Of a DNA stretch of 64,000 nt, positions 1-10,147 are shown piece by piece. The translations under genes and the position numbers were made by a program. The notes under the pieces were generated by a model. It was not told the origin of the DNA. It ran no database searches and saw only the letters and a list, made by a program, of their open reading frames with translations. Position 1 is the stretch's first letter. Each line of letters opens with the position of its first letter. This DNA comes from Palaemon carinicauda (lineage: Eukaryota > Arthropoda > Malacostraca > Decapoda > Palaemonidae), in assembly GCF_036898095.1 (NCBI RefSeq), contig NC_090739.1, positions 104,076,752 to 104,140,751 of the forward strand, written 5' to 3'.

Positions 1-1124
1 GCACGTCCCTCCGTTGGGAGGATTTTCCCCTCGAAAACTCCAACACCACCCTCCTCTGTGACGTCAGTACTGGTAGACCGCGACCTTGGATTCCTGCTCC
101 CATGCGCCGACAGGTGTTTGATTTCATCCACGGCCTTTCACATCCCTCGTGCCGTTCTACTGCACAGCTGCTGAAGGCAAAGTTCATTTGGCACGGCATT
201 TCTAAGGATGCTAAGGATTGGGTCCGTGCCTGTACTTCTTGCCAAACTTCCAAAGTACATCGACACACGGATTCAGGAGTGGGCACCTTTCCTCAACCTC
301 AGCGTCGTTTCGCACACATTCACGTCGACGTTGTAGGCCCCCTACCCACATCACAAGGACATCGTTACCTGTTTACCATCATCGACCGCTCCACTCGTTG
401 GCCTGAAGCCATTCCCATGGAAACTGCAACGTCCGCCTCATGTACATCTGCCTTACTCTCTGGATGGATTTCAAGATTCGGTATCCCTGAGCATATTACT
501 TCTGACAGGGGAACCACTTTCACCTCTCAATTATGGACGTCCTTAGCGAATCTCCTGGGCATCACCCTACATCAGACAACGGCCTACAACCCCGCTGCCA
601 ATGGAATGGTTGAACGTTTTCATCGCACCCTCAAAGCAGCTTTGATGTCCCGCTGCAAGGATTGCAACTGGTTTACTCAGCTTCCCTGGGTCCTCCTTGG
701 ACTAAGGACCACTCCTAAAGACGCCCTCGACGTCTCGGCAGCCGAAATGGTGTATGGCGACCCGTTGGTCGTCCCTGCCGAGTTTTTTCCTTCTACAACC
801 TCCTCCGACGATCTCCAGCGCATACGTCACGTCGTGGGAAAATTTACTCCGTGCCGCCAGACTTACAAGCCCCCAGCGAAGCATCACATACCAACGGACT
901 TGCACTCTGCAACGCACGTCTTCCTGCGCAACGACACCAGCAAGCCACCGTTAACGCCTCCTTACACGGGACCTTTCCTTGTGATCCGACGCAGTCCGAA
1001 AGCATTCCTCCTAAACATTCGGGGCAAAGAAGACTGGGTCTCCATTGATCGTCTAAAACCTGCTTATCTTCTGCCAGATGACCCGCCTACAGTTCGCCTC
1101 TCTAGATCAGGGCGCCCTATTTAA
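1..1124 (+). CDS. Ty3/gypsy Pol, integrase end (5' partial)
   Basis: This is the integrase, which joins element cDNA to host DNA. The frame is open from base 3 with no start codon, so the ATG at 102 is internal and the gene begins outside the window. An HHCC zinc-binding domain is visible (HGLSHPS, then ACTSCQ). It is followed by the DDE catalytic core: Asp in HVDVVGPL, Asp in TSDRGTTF and Glu in GMVERFHRTLK. The C-terminal part ends with a TGPFLVIRR and WVSIDRLKPAY block, typical of gypsy integrase tails. The stop TAA at 1122-1124 lies just before the polypurine tract. No inactivating lesion is seen in the visible part. Confidence 0.95.
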   Translation, partial: TSLRWEDFPLENSNTTLLCDVSTGRPRPWIPAPMRRQVFDFIHGLSHPSCRSTAQLLKAKFIWHGISKDAKDWVRACTSCQTSKVHRHTDSGVGTFPQPQRRFAHIHVDVVGPLPTSQGHRYLFTIIDRSTRWPEAIPMETATSASCTSALLSGWISRFGIPEHITSDRGTTFTSQLWTSLANLLGITLHQTTAYNPAANGMVERFHRTLKAALMSRCKDCNWFTQLPWVLLGLRTTPKDALDVSAAEMVYGDPLVVPAEFFPSTTSSDDLQRIRHVVGKFTPCRQTYKPPAKHHIPTDLHSATHVFLRNDTSKPPLTPPYTGPFLVIRRSPKAFLLNIRGKEDWVSIDRLKPAYLLPDDPPTVRLSRSGRPI

Positions 1125-1145
1125 CATGTACAGTATGTCATTTTT

Positions 1146-1154
1146 AGGGGGGGA
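1146..1154 (+). other. Polypurine tract of gypsy-1
   Basis: The run AGGGGGGGA lies 4 bp before the TG that opens the LTR. This is where plus-strand DNA synthesis is primed in LTR elements. Its position between the pol stop codon and the LTR supports the LTR boundary chosen here. Confidence 0.75.
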
Positions 1155-1158
1155 GCCA

Positions 1159-1413
1159 TGTACCAACCGTGTTTCACACAATTGTACATAATTCCTTTTG
1201 TATATATTATGCTTGTATCTTCGCTCCTCCCTCGCACTAAAACGAACATGAAAATTCCTGTCTGGTTTTTCCTCTGTGATATTGTCTGTCTTGTGAACTT
1301 GTCATGTCCTGTTGCCTTGAGGTTTTGTATATAAGGAGAGTGTTCCACAACAATATAACTGAGTCATTTCCAATCTGCCTTTGATTTCACAACTCCTCTC
1401 TCGGCCCGTCACA
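1159..1413 (+). repeat. 3' LTR of gypsy-1 (255 bp)
   Basis: The LTR starts TGTACCAACC and ends CCCGTCACA, giving TG/CA termini and 255 bp. A TATATAA box is at 1328-1334, consistent with a Pol II promoter in the LTR. A second LTR of the same family, exactly the same length but visibly diverged, lies inverted at 20832-21086, which confirms both boundaries. The base right after the LTR resumes the - strand RT frame of the host non-LTR element. Confidence 0.93.
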
Positions 1414-3098
1414 GTAACATGGTGCTGTTTGGAAGCAAAGGCTTCACAAATAGAAGACTCAAGTCGTATCAACACATCAGTCGTTGAGTGCATTTTTCGG
1501 AATCCACATTGAATCGATGATAAAATACCTTTCTTTTCAAGGTACCACATCAGCCTTCCATTGACCATCTTCTCCAAGATTTTACATAAACAAGATGTCA
1601 ATGCAATAGGACGATAGTTTGCTGCTAAAAACTTGTCTTTACCGGGTTTTAAAAAGGCTAAAATAATGACTAGTTCCCAAACACTTGGGTAACTATGATC
1701 ATGCCATATTCTATTAATAATGCTTAAAATATGTACATGTTTAATCATTGCATATGGAATTCCATCGGGTCCAGGGGCTGTATCATTGCAATGAGCAAGT
1801 GCGGAATCAAATTCTCTTTCAGTGAAAGGAGAATTATACGACTCTTCCCTTCTTGTTGCAAAATTTAAAATTTTCTTTTCTTCAGTGCTCCTATACTGGT
1901 GACCAGGGGCTCCTTCACACTTGCTGGATACATTTGAAAAATGATTAGCCAGGGCATTGCCAACATCATTTGCTTCAGTTACATACTGGCCATTCACCTT
2001 CAACACTGGTGGTGGGTTGGGGGTGAATTTGCCAGCTATCTTTTTTACTTTCCTCCACACAGAAGATGGCGGTGTTCTACTGTTAATGGAGGAAACAAAA
2101 GACATCCATGACTGGCGCCTTGCTTCTTTCATGGCACGACGGAACTGTGCTCTACATTTCTTGTACATAATTAAATTCTCATCAGTTCTGCGTCTACGCA
2201 ATCGTGTTAGAGATCTTCTTGTGGCTCTGTGGGGGGCAGTTAGTTCTGAAGACCACCACGGGACTGGTCGTCGTTTGAATAACCCTGTTGTTTTGGGAAT
2301 TGAATTGACTCCTGCTGTATGGAGAGTTCCATTCAGTAAGTCTATGGCATCATCGATATTTTCAACCTGTCCTGCATCCCCCTCAATTTTGCTTAGCTCA
2401 CGAAATTTATCCCAGTCCGCCTTGTCAAGATTCCATCGTGGCGATCTCTGTAAAGGTGGACCATTGTTGGTGTTTATAATGATTGGTGCATGATCACTAG
2501 TATGCCAATCATCTAATGTTCTCCAATCGAAGTCGAGAAGGCAATTAGAGCTTACGATTGATAGGTCAATACATGACAAGGTACCTATCTGGACATGAAA
2601 GTGTGTGGGCTCTAATGTATTAAGGAGTCCCACATCTTCATTTTCCACAATTGATGATATGATATTTCCCCTCGTGTTTGCTAAAACATCACCCCACAAA
2701 GGATGTCTACCATTCAAATCTCCAAGTAAAAGAAAAGGTTGAGGGAGTTGTTGAATCACCTCCACTAAGTTATCATACAAAATGTTATCATTTGGAGGCA
2801 AGTACAGAGAAAAAATTGTATATTTTCGCCCTATGTCAATCTGTACAACCACTGCCTGCAGAGTTGTACGAATAGACAGAGAAACTTGGGGAACATCTCG
2901 ACGAACGTACATGAGACTTCCGCCATGGCTCCCCACTTGGTGATCATATGGTGTCCTATAACTAACATATTCGCGAGGACAAGGGGTATTATGATCAAGT
3001 TTGCTCTCCTGTAGACAAATAATTATGGGGGAATGCTCATGAATAAGGAGCTTAAGTTCTTCATATTTGGCCCTTAAACCCTGACAATTCCATTGCAA
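1414..3098 (-). pseudogene. Non-LTR ORF2: endonuclease and N-terminal reverse transcriptase, interrupted
   Basis: ORF2 nicks target DNA and reverse transcribes the element RNA. The N-terminal APE-type endonuclease shows QWNCQGL, CLQESKL, LLGDLNGRHPLWG and SDHAPII, which carry the conserved Asn, Glu, Asp/Asn and Ser-Asp-His positions. The RT begins with APGPDGIPYAMIK, LAFLKPGKDK, NYRPIALTSCLCKILEKM and QCGFRK. The frame is open throughout but stops abruptly at residues SKQHHV, where the gypsy LTR begins. The catalytic FVDD/FADD motif is therefore absent from the window. The first codon given is a TTG equivalent to the ILQWN region of copy 2; no ATG is seen at the start. Confidence 0.9.
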
Positions 3099-3337
3099 AA
3101 TGGAGGAAAAAAACTGGTTTATAATTTGGTAGACCCCTTGGATGGAGTCTTCCCATTAGCAGTTTTTGATCTAACACTATTTTTAGGTGGTTTTATTAAA
3201 GAGTGTCTTGATAGATTGGGTTTAGCATTTATGATTTTCTTTTTGTCTTTTTGATCTGATTGTTGAGGAGGTTGATGGACCTCCACTTGAATTTCCGACT
3301 TATTTAAATTGACTTCCAGATCAGAAATACCAACAGA

Positions 3338-4943
3338 CTAATCATCATATTTATTTGACGTCGTAATTTTGATATTTCTTATGGAAGGGGGCGAGAGAGA
3401 TGGAGGTCTCTCTCTTTTCCGATTAGTAGGTTTTGAGCTACCAGGTTTTTGCACCTTCCCCAATACAGGTGCACCTGGTAACTTGGTGTCAGGTGGCATC
3501 TCCATCAAATCAGGCAAGGACATGGCCTGGGAGAGGTTAGTACTATTGTTGGTAATGGGGGACGAAGGCTGTACAGAAATGGGCAATGACCCATTTTTAA
3601 TACACTGTGGCAGAGCCTCAGAAGGCAATATGATTACCTTGTCATGCAGTACTTTATTATCAGAGGTTGTATTTCTTTTCTTAGGATTACTGGCAGTGCT
3701 AGGTGGGGTTGATGTCTCCTGTGGTAAATTTACCTTTGATTTCAAGGCCTTTGCATAGCTGGTTGATTTATTCAACAGTCTTTTTGCATGTCCCACACTT
3801 ATGTGTTCTAAACTTGATTTGTTTAGGGCAGCTTCCTACAACTTATACAGTTCGCATCTCCTATCAGTTGATTTATGATTCAAATTACAATTTGAAAACC
3901 TGGCCTCAAGTGTACATTCTCCATGATAAGTTTGGGAGCAAATACCACACATTTTTCCATTTTTGCAAACTTTGGATGGGTGTCCAAATTTAAAACAATT
4001 AAAACATTGCAGGGGCTTTTGTTTGAAAGGCCGAACTTTAATCCTTTCATTTTCAATAAAAATATGGAAAGGTATATCAGCATCCTGGAAAGTAAGTATA
4101 ATCATTGAAGTTCCAGGAACCTTATGCACTTTCCATACATTTAATGGACACATAGAAAGTATCTCCTCCTCTGTAAATTCGTACAGGTCCTTATTAAAGA
4201 CCACTCCCTTTCCATAACTAAAATTTAGATGAGGTTTCATTTCCAATGTAATTTCATCACTGCCTGTCTGTAAGTTAGATAGTATTGCAGACTGAGTCGA
4301 AGATTTGGCATGGATGAGATAACTATTCTTCCCAAAACGAGATATATCTCCAGGTGCTATGGTTCCTACTTTTTTTTTGGATAAACTTACATATCTTAAA
4401 ATAATTCCCTATTATCTCTTTAGGTTCAGCTAAGAGCCACATTGGTGGTTTGGGTTTTCTCTGTGAAGGCATGGGTACATTTCTATCTTTTTCAAACCAA
4501 TCAGCAGGTTTATACACATCCAATTCCTTTGGGACCTTATCACAAAGAGCTCCCATGATGTTCAATTCATTAATTTTGATACTACTATTACTTATGGCAT
4601 TAAACGCTTCATCATGACTTTCAAAAGATATCCAAGAGTCCCATTTTTCATCTCCAAGTCTCATCCTTATTTCCTTTATCAATCCATAGCACTCAAATGC
4701 TCTATATATATCATCATAATTTGTCTCTAATGGGATTTGGGAAACATGAAGGAATCGTAGTTTCCCTGTGTTACCCAAATTGCTAGATTTTTTAACATCA
4801 GTAGAGTGGTCCTTTTTAGTTCGAAGGTCGTCAACAGAATTTTCCTTAATTACAGTAGCAGAAGTCGTCAACAGTGCCGGGGGGGGGGGGGGGGGGGAGT
4901 CAGCAAATACAGGGGATGGGGAGTCAGTATTTGAAGGGTCCAT
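3338..4943 (-). pseudogene. Non-LTR ORF1 (RRM and CCHC Gag-like protein), broken
   Basis: ORF1 of Jockey/I-type elements binds element RNA and forms the ribonucleoprotein. I take the ATG at 4943 (MDPSNTDSPSPVF) as the start because it aligns with the copy 2 start; an in-frame ATG also occurs at 5105 inside the leader. An RRM-like segment (LRFLHVSQIPLETNYDDI) is followed by GALCDKVPKELDVYKP and, after frameshifts, by the zinc knuckles CFNCFKFGHPSKVC and CGICSQTYHGEC. The reading frame is broken near 4323-4430 and again near 3800-3836. A 19-G run (4879-4897) encodes a proline tract and is a likely slippage site. Confidence 0.85.
4879..4897 (+). repeat. Poly-G run (G19)
   Basis: This uninterrupted run of 19 G lies inside ORF1 of the non-LTR element and is read as polyproline on the - strand. 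Runs of this length are prone to slippage and to sequencing error, so the local frame should be treated with care. Confidence 0.9.
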
Positions 4944-6571
4944 ATTTAAGGGTCCATATTTAAGGGTGGGATTTTCATGTTGTTTTTGTTGTTTTGTTGG
5001 TTTACCTGCTTGAGAATTATAAGAAAGTATCATACGTTGGAAAGGAAATTTGTATTCTCCACTATCGGCACAATGAGAGTATACTTCCCAGATGGTCCAC
5101 TCCATACCCTACCTGAAGGATAGCATCAAAACAGATAAAGAGGCACAGGTGTAAGCTAAACCCGCCTGTTAGGACTGAGAGAAGGATATGAAGAACCTAG
5201 CTTCAGAGAGAGAGTGCATGGTGGTGACGAGTCACGAGCATGATTACAAGCAGCTTGAGGAGTAGAACAATTGAGTGAGGACCACTTCTAATGGCAGCGA
5301 GAGGGTCCACCATGGGTCCCTGATGGAACGGGAAGCTCGTAATGGTGAGCACTGCAAGGAACCTGTGGTTGAGTGAACTCGAACTGCCGAGGACACAGTG
5401 TGCTTTATCACCCTCAGCTAGAACTCGGGAGTGAGCTAGCCTGAAGAACCGCAAGTGTAAGAGGCACTGTGAAGAAACATTCGGCTAAAGGCACGGGACC
5501 AGTTGGAAGGCACTCCCCACCCACTAACGGCTTGGGACAGAGAAGGGCCGAGGCCAACCCTTGCGGATGCAGATGTGCACTGCTGCTGTACTCCTAGCGT
5601 CTACGCCTTCAGAAGCTATTCTTTAGTATGGGAACCTGAAAGCCCCAAGAAAGAAAATAGTTGATCTAAGGTGTCAAAAGAGTTAGACTCCCTTCAAGGG
5701 GAAACTGCTGCTGCTTCGCTAGAGAAGCAATGGGGTCTTTGTGACCAGAAAGTTGTCAGGAGGTTAAACAGTAATTGCTCTTTCCCAATTCTGCCCGAAG
5801 GGCAAAATCGGTGAGGATCCATCTCCTTAGCAACATAAGAGGTGCTGCAAGAGCGGCCCCGAGATGCCAGGACAAATCAGCATGATTGCAGTGCTCAAAC
5901 TACAAACACATCTGTAAAGAAAAAGAAAGTTTATACGGCCAGTTAACAGATAAACTAGCAGAGTGACACATTAACATCTATACTCAACCGTCGCAAAATC
6001 AAAAGTGAGCTCAGCTATTGGGAGAGTGAGCAATAAGATAGGTTGGTCTAACCTCAGCTAACTAGCAGAGGGTCATTGACACCTCACAATCAAGTTTTTA
6101 TGGCTGAATCATCTCTCCTACATGAAGAACGAAGGTTTGTATTTGACCAGGAAATGAAGATTATTTAGAAACACACAATTCATTTTTTTCCATTCTCTAG
6201 TATATTTGTGATAACAGTACATGAACACATGTTGATTACTAGAATATAACCTATTCTTCCCCTCCCCTCACAAAAAAAAAGAGCAATGGCAAAATGTGGC
6301 TAATTAAGAGCGGCGGGATTTTTTTTTTTTTTTTTGTCAAATAACTGCTATTTTATGCATATGTGCTAATACCTTTAAAGAGAACATTAGCTTACTATAG
6401 ATTCCACTTTGTGTAAAAGAAAATTTAACGACAGTTGCTAATAATCGGACAACAGTCTCGAAGGGGATTAAATGTTGTACATAGAGAAAAATGAAATAAT
6501 ATTCATAGTTTAAGTAATTAAGTAATTAGTTGTAGGTTATATCCACAGTCAATTAATGTACAATAATATAA
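4944..6571 (-). other. Leader of non-LTR copy 1 and unassigned DNA
   Basis: From the ORF1 start rightwards to about 5195 the sequence resembles the leader of copy 2 (shared CCCTACC, AAACCCGCCTG/TTG and GGGACTGAGAG-type words), so it is the element's 5' untranslated region. From there to 6571 I recognise no gene. The stretch is AT-rich, with a T run near 6320-6337 and short A-rich runs. The DIRS A terminus begins at its right edge. Confidence 0.5.
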
Positions 6572-6790
6572 AAAATTTGGAAATAATTTGTATTTTTCCT
6601 AACATACAAACCTGGAGCTATTTATAAGGGTATTACTTTTGGCAACATTGGAAACAAGCCAAGACAGTTTTAGTAAGGGATAATTACCCCCATCTGCTAG
6701 TTAGAGGAAGGGGGGTGGGGTAGACCGGCTACCCCACTCACCCACACCTGTCGGCTGAGTAACCAATTTTGTTTTCTGGCAGGACTTCTA
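6572..6790 (+). repeat. Terminal inverted repeat of DIRS A (3' end side)
   Basis: The segment starts AATTTGGAAATAATTTG and runs through TCGGCTGAGTAACC. Its inner part is repeated, inverted, at 30450-30640. Its outer about 50 bp pair with the complement at 6817-6872, so this end can fold into a long hairpin. Confidence 0.85.
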
Positions 6791-6816
6791 GGAGGACAGG
6801 GTGGAGGGCCAATTTG

Positions 6817-6915
6817 TATAAATAACTCCAGGTTTGTATGTTAGGAAAAATATAAATTATTTCCAAATTTATTATTTATTCCAACACAGATACAAACCTT
6901 TCGCTATTTATAGGG
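6817..6915 (+). repeat. Internal complementary region of DIRS A
   Basis: The first half (TATAAATAACTCCAGG ... TTATTTCCAAATT) is the reverse complement of the left outer end at 6572-6625. The second half (CCAACACAGATACAAACC) copies the right outer end at 30620-30643. In DIRS elements this region is thought to template end joining during circular replication. Its presence is strong structural support for the family call. Confidence 0.85.
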
Positions 6916-7337
6916 GTTACTTACTCTTAGGAGGGAGGAAGTCCTACCAACTGGCCTTGGCTATGACCCGGGGTTCTCTCTAATTGATCTTTGATCTAAT
7001 TAGTAGGAACCCCATCCTCACTAAAATCAAAGTACAGTAGTTACAAGGTATAACACTGATAGCGGCCTGCATAAGCTTGTGTGAGAGACTAGTGGCTCGT
7101 CTTTACGTAGGAACTCGAAGATAAGCATGAGTTCTCAGACATACCCAAAACCGTCCCTTAAGAGGTATTGGAGATGTAACAAAGTATATATCAATACTCA
7201 GGATGCACAAGGGAAATGAATCTCGCCTGCAGATGGGTGAGATCAGCTTTGCTACGATCTTGCAGAGCTGTTTCCCAGGGGTGAGGAGAAGGTGAAAGGA
7301 AGAAAGGAGCCAGACATTCTTTCTAACCCGGGTAACC

Positions 7338-8536
7338 TCAGCCATTCAACCTTCTGCTACTTGTCCACCATGGAGCTTGAGGCATTAGATCACTTGTTGT
7401 GCAGCCACCACAGGACCAATGGAAAAGGTTTCCATGCTCCTGTAGGTTACGTCTTTCAGGTAGTGGGCGGTGAAGGTCGTCTGACGTTTCCACATGCTCC
7501 CTTCCATTACCTGTGCCACAGAAAAATTCTTCTTGAACGCCAGGAACGTTGCAATACCCGACGTCATGAGCTCTGGGTTGATTGGACGGAGGAGGGTCTG
7601 GATTGTGAACATATTCAATCACTTTCCTTATCCAAGAGGAAATAGTACTCCTCGTGAACTTCCTTGTCCTAACGAAAAGCGCTTGCACACGGGGGCAAGC
7701 TGCTGCTGTTCTTTTTAAGTTACACCACAGACTCCTTACTGGACATAACAGTTGGTCTGAATCTTCAGTTACAAAACAGACTCTCTGTCCAGAATGGGCT
7801 GAACCTGGAGTCCAGCACACCCGGATTTTGAGTCTTGGCTACGAACTCAGGGACGTAGTTGAGGATTACTTCCCCCCATCTCCTTGAATGGGAGACATCA
7901 GCAGATAGATCAGGAAGTTTGCCGACTCTCTTGGACGAAGCCAGCAAAAGCAGGAACACCGTCTTCCACGTGAGGTGGCAATCAGAGGCCTAGCGTAATG
8001 GTTCATACGGGGGGCCCTTCGGAGACCCCGAGGACCCGAACCAAGTTCCAAGGGGGAAGTCTTAGCTCTGCCTGGGGACAAGTAATCTCGTATCTGCGTA
8101 TGAGTAAACGAGAAGGAAATAACTTCTTTCAGTCTAAAGGCATGACTCAGGGGTGAGTGATGGCCTTTGACTGCCGAGACCGAGAGAAGCATTTCTTCCC
8201 AAAGGTATACAAGAAACTCCGCTATAGTTGGAACAGAGGCATCGAGGGGAGAAATACCCCTTCCACGACACCAATCCCAGAAAATTGACCACTTTGCCTG
8301 GTAGACTGCCTCTGTGAATCTTCTGAGGTGTCCAGTCATTCATTTCGCAACCGGTTGCGAAAAGCCTCTCTGTGTGAGATGGTGCTGGACAGTCTCCAGG
8401 CATGAAGCCGAAGCGAAGCTACGGCTTTGTGGAAGATGTTGGCACGAGGTTGTTTGAGGTCGTGTTGTGGGGAAGCTCCCTCGGGATCTCCGTGAGGAGA
8501 TGCAGAAGGTCCGGGAACCATTCTGCATGATGCCAT
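7338..8536 (-). pseudogene. Tyrosine recombinase of DIRS A, frameshifted
   Basis: This enzyme integrates the circular DIRS intermediate. The core-binding part is read at 8339-7866 (QAKWSIFWDWCRGRGISPL, then TIAEFLVYLWEEM). The catalytic part lies downstream, with the box I Arg region near 7900 and LCPVRSLWCNLKRT. The conserved H-x-x-R box begins as RAHDV in one frame and continues as GIATFLAFKKNFSV in another, so a frameshift sits exactly at the catalytic Arg. The end is well preserved: MWKRQTTFTAHYLKD carries the nucleophilic Tyr, followed by SIGPVVAAQQVI and a stop. The upstream linker NIFHKAVASLRLHAW is shared with copy C. Confidence 0.85.
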
Positions 8537-8600
8537 AGCGGAGCTATCAGAGTCATTTGCAAGTTGTTGCTTGCTCGTACCTGATTGAGGACTTTTCTCA

Positions 8601-10076
8601 TCAGACAGAACAGGGGACGCGTAAGCGTCCAGGTTTATCCGCCATTGTTGAAAAGAATCTGGCTAAAGAGCTTGAGGATCCGGAACTGGGGAGCAGTACA
8701 ATGGGAGCCCAAAATTCAGGGCCATTGCAAACAGATCCACAGTCAGGGAACCCCACAAAGTCAGCATTTTGCTGGCTATCAGAGGATTCAAAGACCACTC
8801 GGTGCCAAATATCTGAGTCGCTCTGTTCAGCTTGTCCGCTGGCACATTCCGCTTCCCCGGAATGAAGTGAGCTGATAGTGAGTTGTCTTCTGCCCATCTG
8901 AGTATCTCTACTGCAAGATGGCACACCTGCTGTGAAAAGGAGTAACACGCCAAGACCTGGTGGACCTCTTTGAGGGCCAGAACGGCTGCCCTCATCTCTA
9001 AGAAATTTATGTTCTGGTACCCTTCTGATTCGGATCATTGGCTGGAGATGTAATGGTGTAGCACGTAAGCCGCCCAGCCTTCTTTTGATGCATCCGAAAA
9101 GAGCATCAATTCTAGGGGAAAGATGAGAAGATCGACCCCTTTGCAGAGGTTCGGCTCCGCTAGCCACCATCTGAGATCCAACTGTTCCTCTAGCCCTATG
9201 CGGACTAGTTGATCCCGGGAATCGGTAGACTGGTTCCACTGGGATTTCAGTCGCCACTGGAGAGATCTCATCCTGAGGCGACCGTTGGGGACCAGTCGGG
9301 TCAGGAAGAGATATGACCAAGAAGGCAAAGCCAATACTGCGTCGGGAGCTCCTCCCGACTGATGGGAACACTTAGTCCCTTAGGGTTTCTATGTGCATGC
9401 CTAATTATACCAGTTCTTGAGAGGGAAGCAGATGAGACTTTTCGAGGTTTACCACGATCCCCAGATCCTGGCAAAATCTTAGAAGCTCGTCTCGGTGGCG
9501 GAGAAGGGCAGCCTACAAGTCTGCCAGAATTAGCCAGTCGTCCAAGTATCTTAGGAGACGGATGCCGACTCTGTGGGCCCAAGATGATACTAGGGCGAAC
9601 ACACTCGTGAAGACCTGGGGTGCTGTGGTAAGACCGAAACACAGTACCCTGAACTGGTAATGCTTCTGGTTTAACATGAATCTTAGATACTTTCTGGAAG
9701 ACGGATGAAATGGGATCTGGAACTAGGTGTCCTTCAGATGTAGAGCGCACATGACGTCCTGAGGTCTTATCGCTTGTCTGACAGTGTCGGCCCTCTCCAT
9801 TCTGAACGGGGTCTGCTTGACAAACCTGTTCAGAGCTGAGAGGTAGATGACTGGTCTCCAGCCTCCAGACGCCTTTCTCACAAGAAAGAGTCAACTGTAA
9901 AAGCCTGGGGACCAGTCGAGGACCTCCTGGAGAGCACCCTTCTCCAACATGGTCTGGACTTCTGCCCTGAGGGTACACTCCTGTGTGGATCCCTTCGCAC
10001 AGGAGTTAGATGAAATTGGCACTCGAGTCAGTGGAGCGAGAAACGAATACCTCGACCATCCAGGGTTCGGCCCCAT
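8601..10076 (-). pseudogene. DIRS A reverse transcriptase and RNase H
   Basis: The RT begins near LRAEVQTMLEKGALQEVL and continues in one frame through ASGGWRPVIYLSALNRFV, YQFRVLCFGLTTAPQVFT and the catalytic YLDDWLILADL (YLDD codons at 9548-9537). Two in-frame stops interrupt it, one just after PGFYS at about 9893 and one after ALHLKDT. RNase H follows with LFSDASKEGWAAYV at about 9100 and FIPGKRNVPADKLNR. After that comes the DIRS-type VDLFAMALNFGLPLYCSPVPD segment, similar to the methyltransferase-like domain described for DIRS elements. Frameshifts separate these blocks. This is the only DIRS copy in the window that retains YLDD. Confidence 0.87.
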
Positions 10077-10147
10077 GGTGAAGCCACCTCCACCAGCGGC
10101 TTTGCAGGCATCCCCCCACAGGTGGATAAATGGGAGGACTGCCTGTC

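Larger units (their letters stand above)
1..1413 (+). mobile_element. Ty3/gypsy LTR retrotransposon, 3' part (gypsy-1)
   Basis: This is the 3' portion of a Ty3/gypsy element: the end of pol with integrase, a polypurine tract and a complete LTR. The 5' part lies off the window to the left. The coding part has no stop or frameshift and the LTR has clean TG/CA ends, so this copy looks young compared with its surroundings. Its right edge falls directly inside an open frame of a - strand non-LTR reverse transcriptase, so it inserted into that element. The flanking bases right of the LTR are GTAA; the matching target duplication would be left of the window. Confidence 0.93.
1414..5900 (-). mobile_element. 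I/Jockey-group non-LTR retrotransposon, copy 1
   Basis: This - strand element has ORF1 (RRM plus CCHC zinc knuckles) followed by ORF2 (apurinic-type endonuclease, then RT). The RT half of ORF2 is cut at 1413/1414 by gypsy-1, and the rest should lie left of the window. The same gene order and closely similar proteins occur in copy 2 at 12740-19020. The 5' limit is uncertain: similarity to the copy 2 leader is clear only to about 5195, and the value 5900 is a guess. Confidence 0.88.

Noticed and set aside
1957..2493. A + strand 178-codon open frame
   Set aside because: Antisense shadow of the non-LTR ORF2, which has clear motifs.
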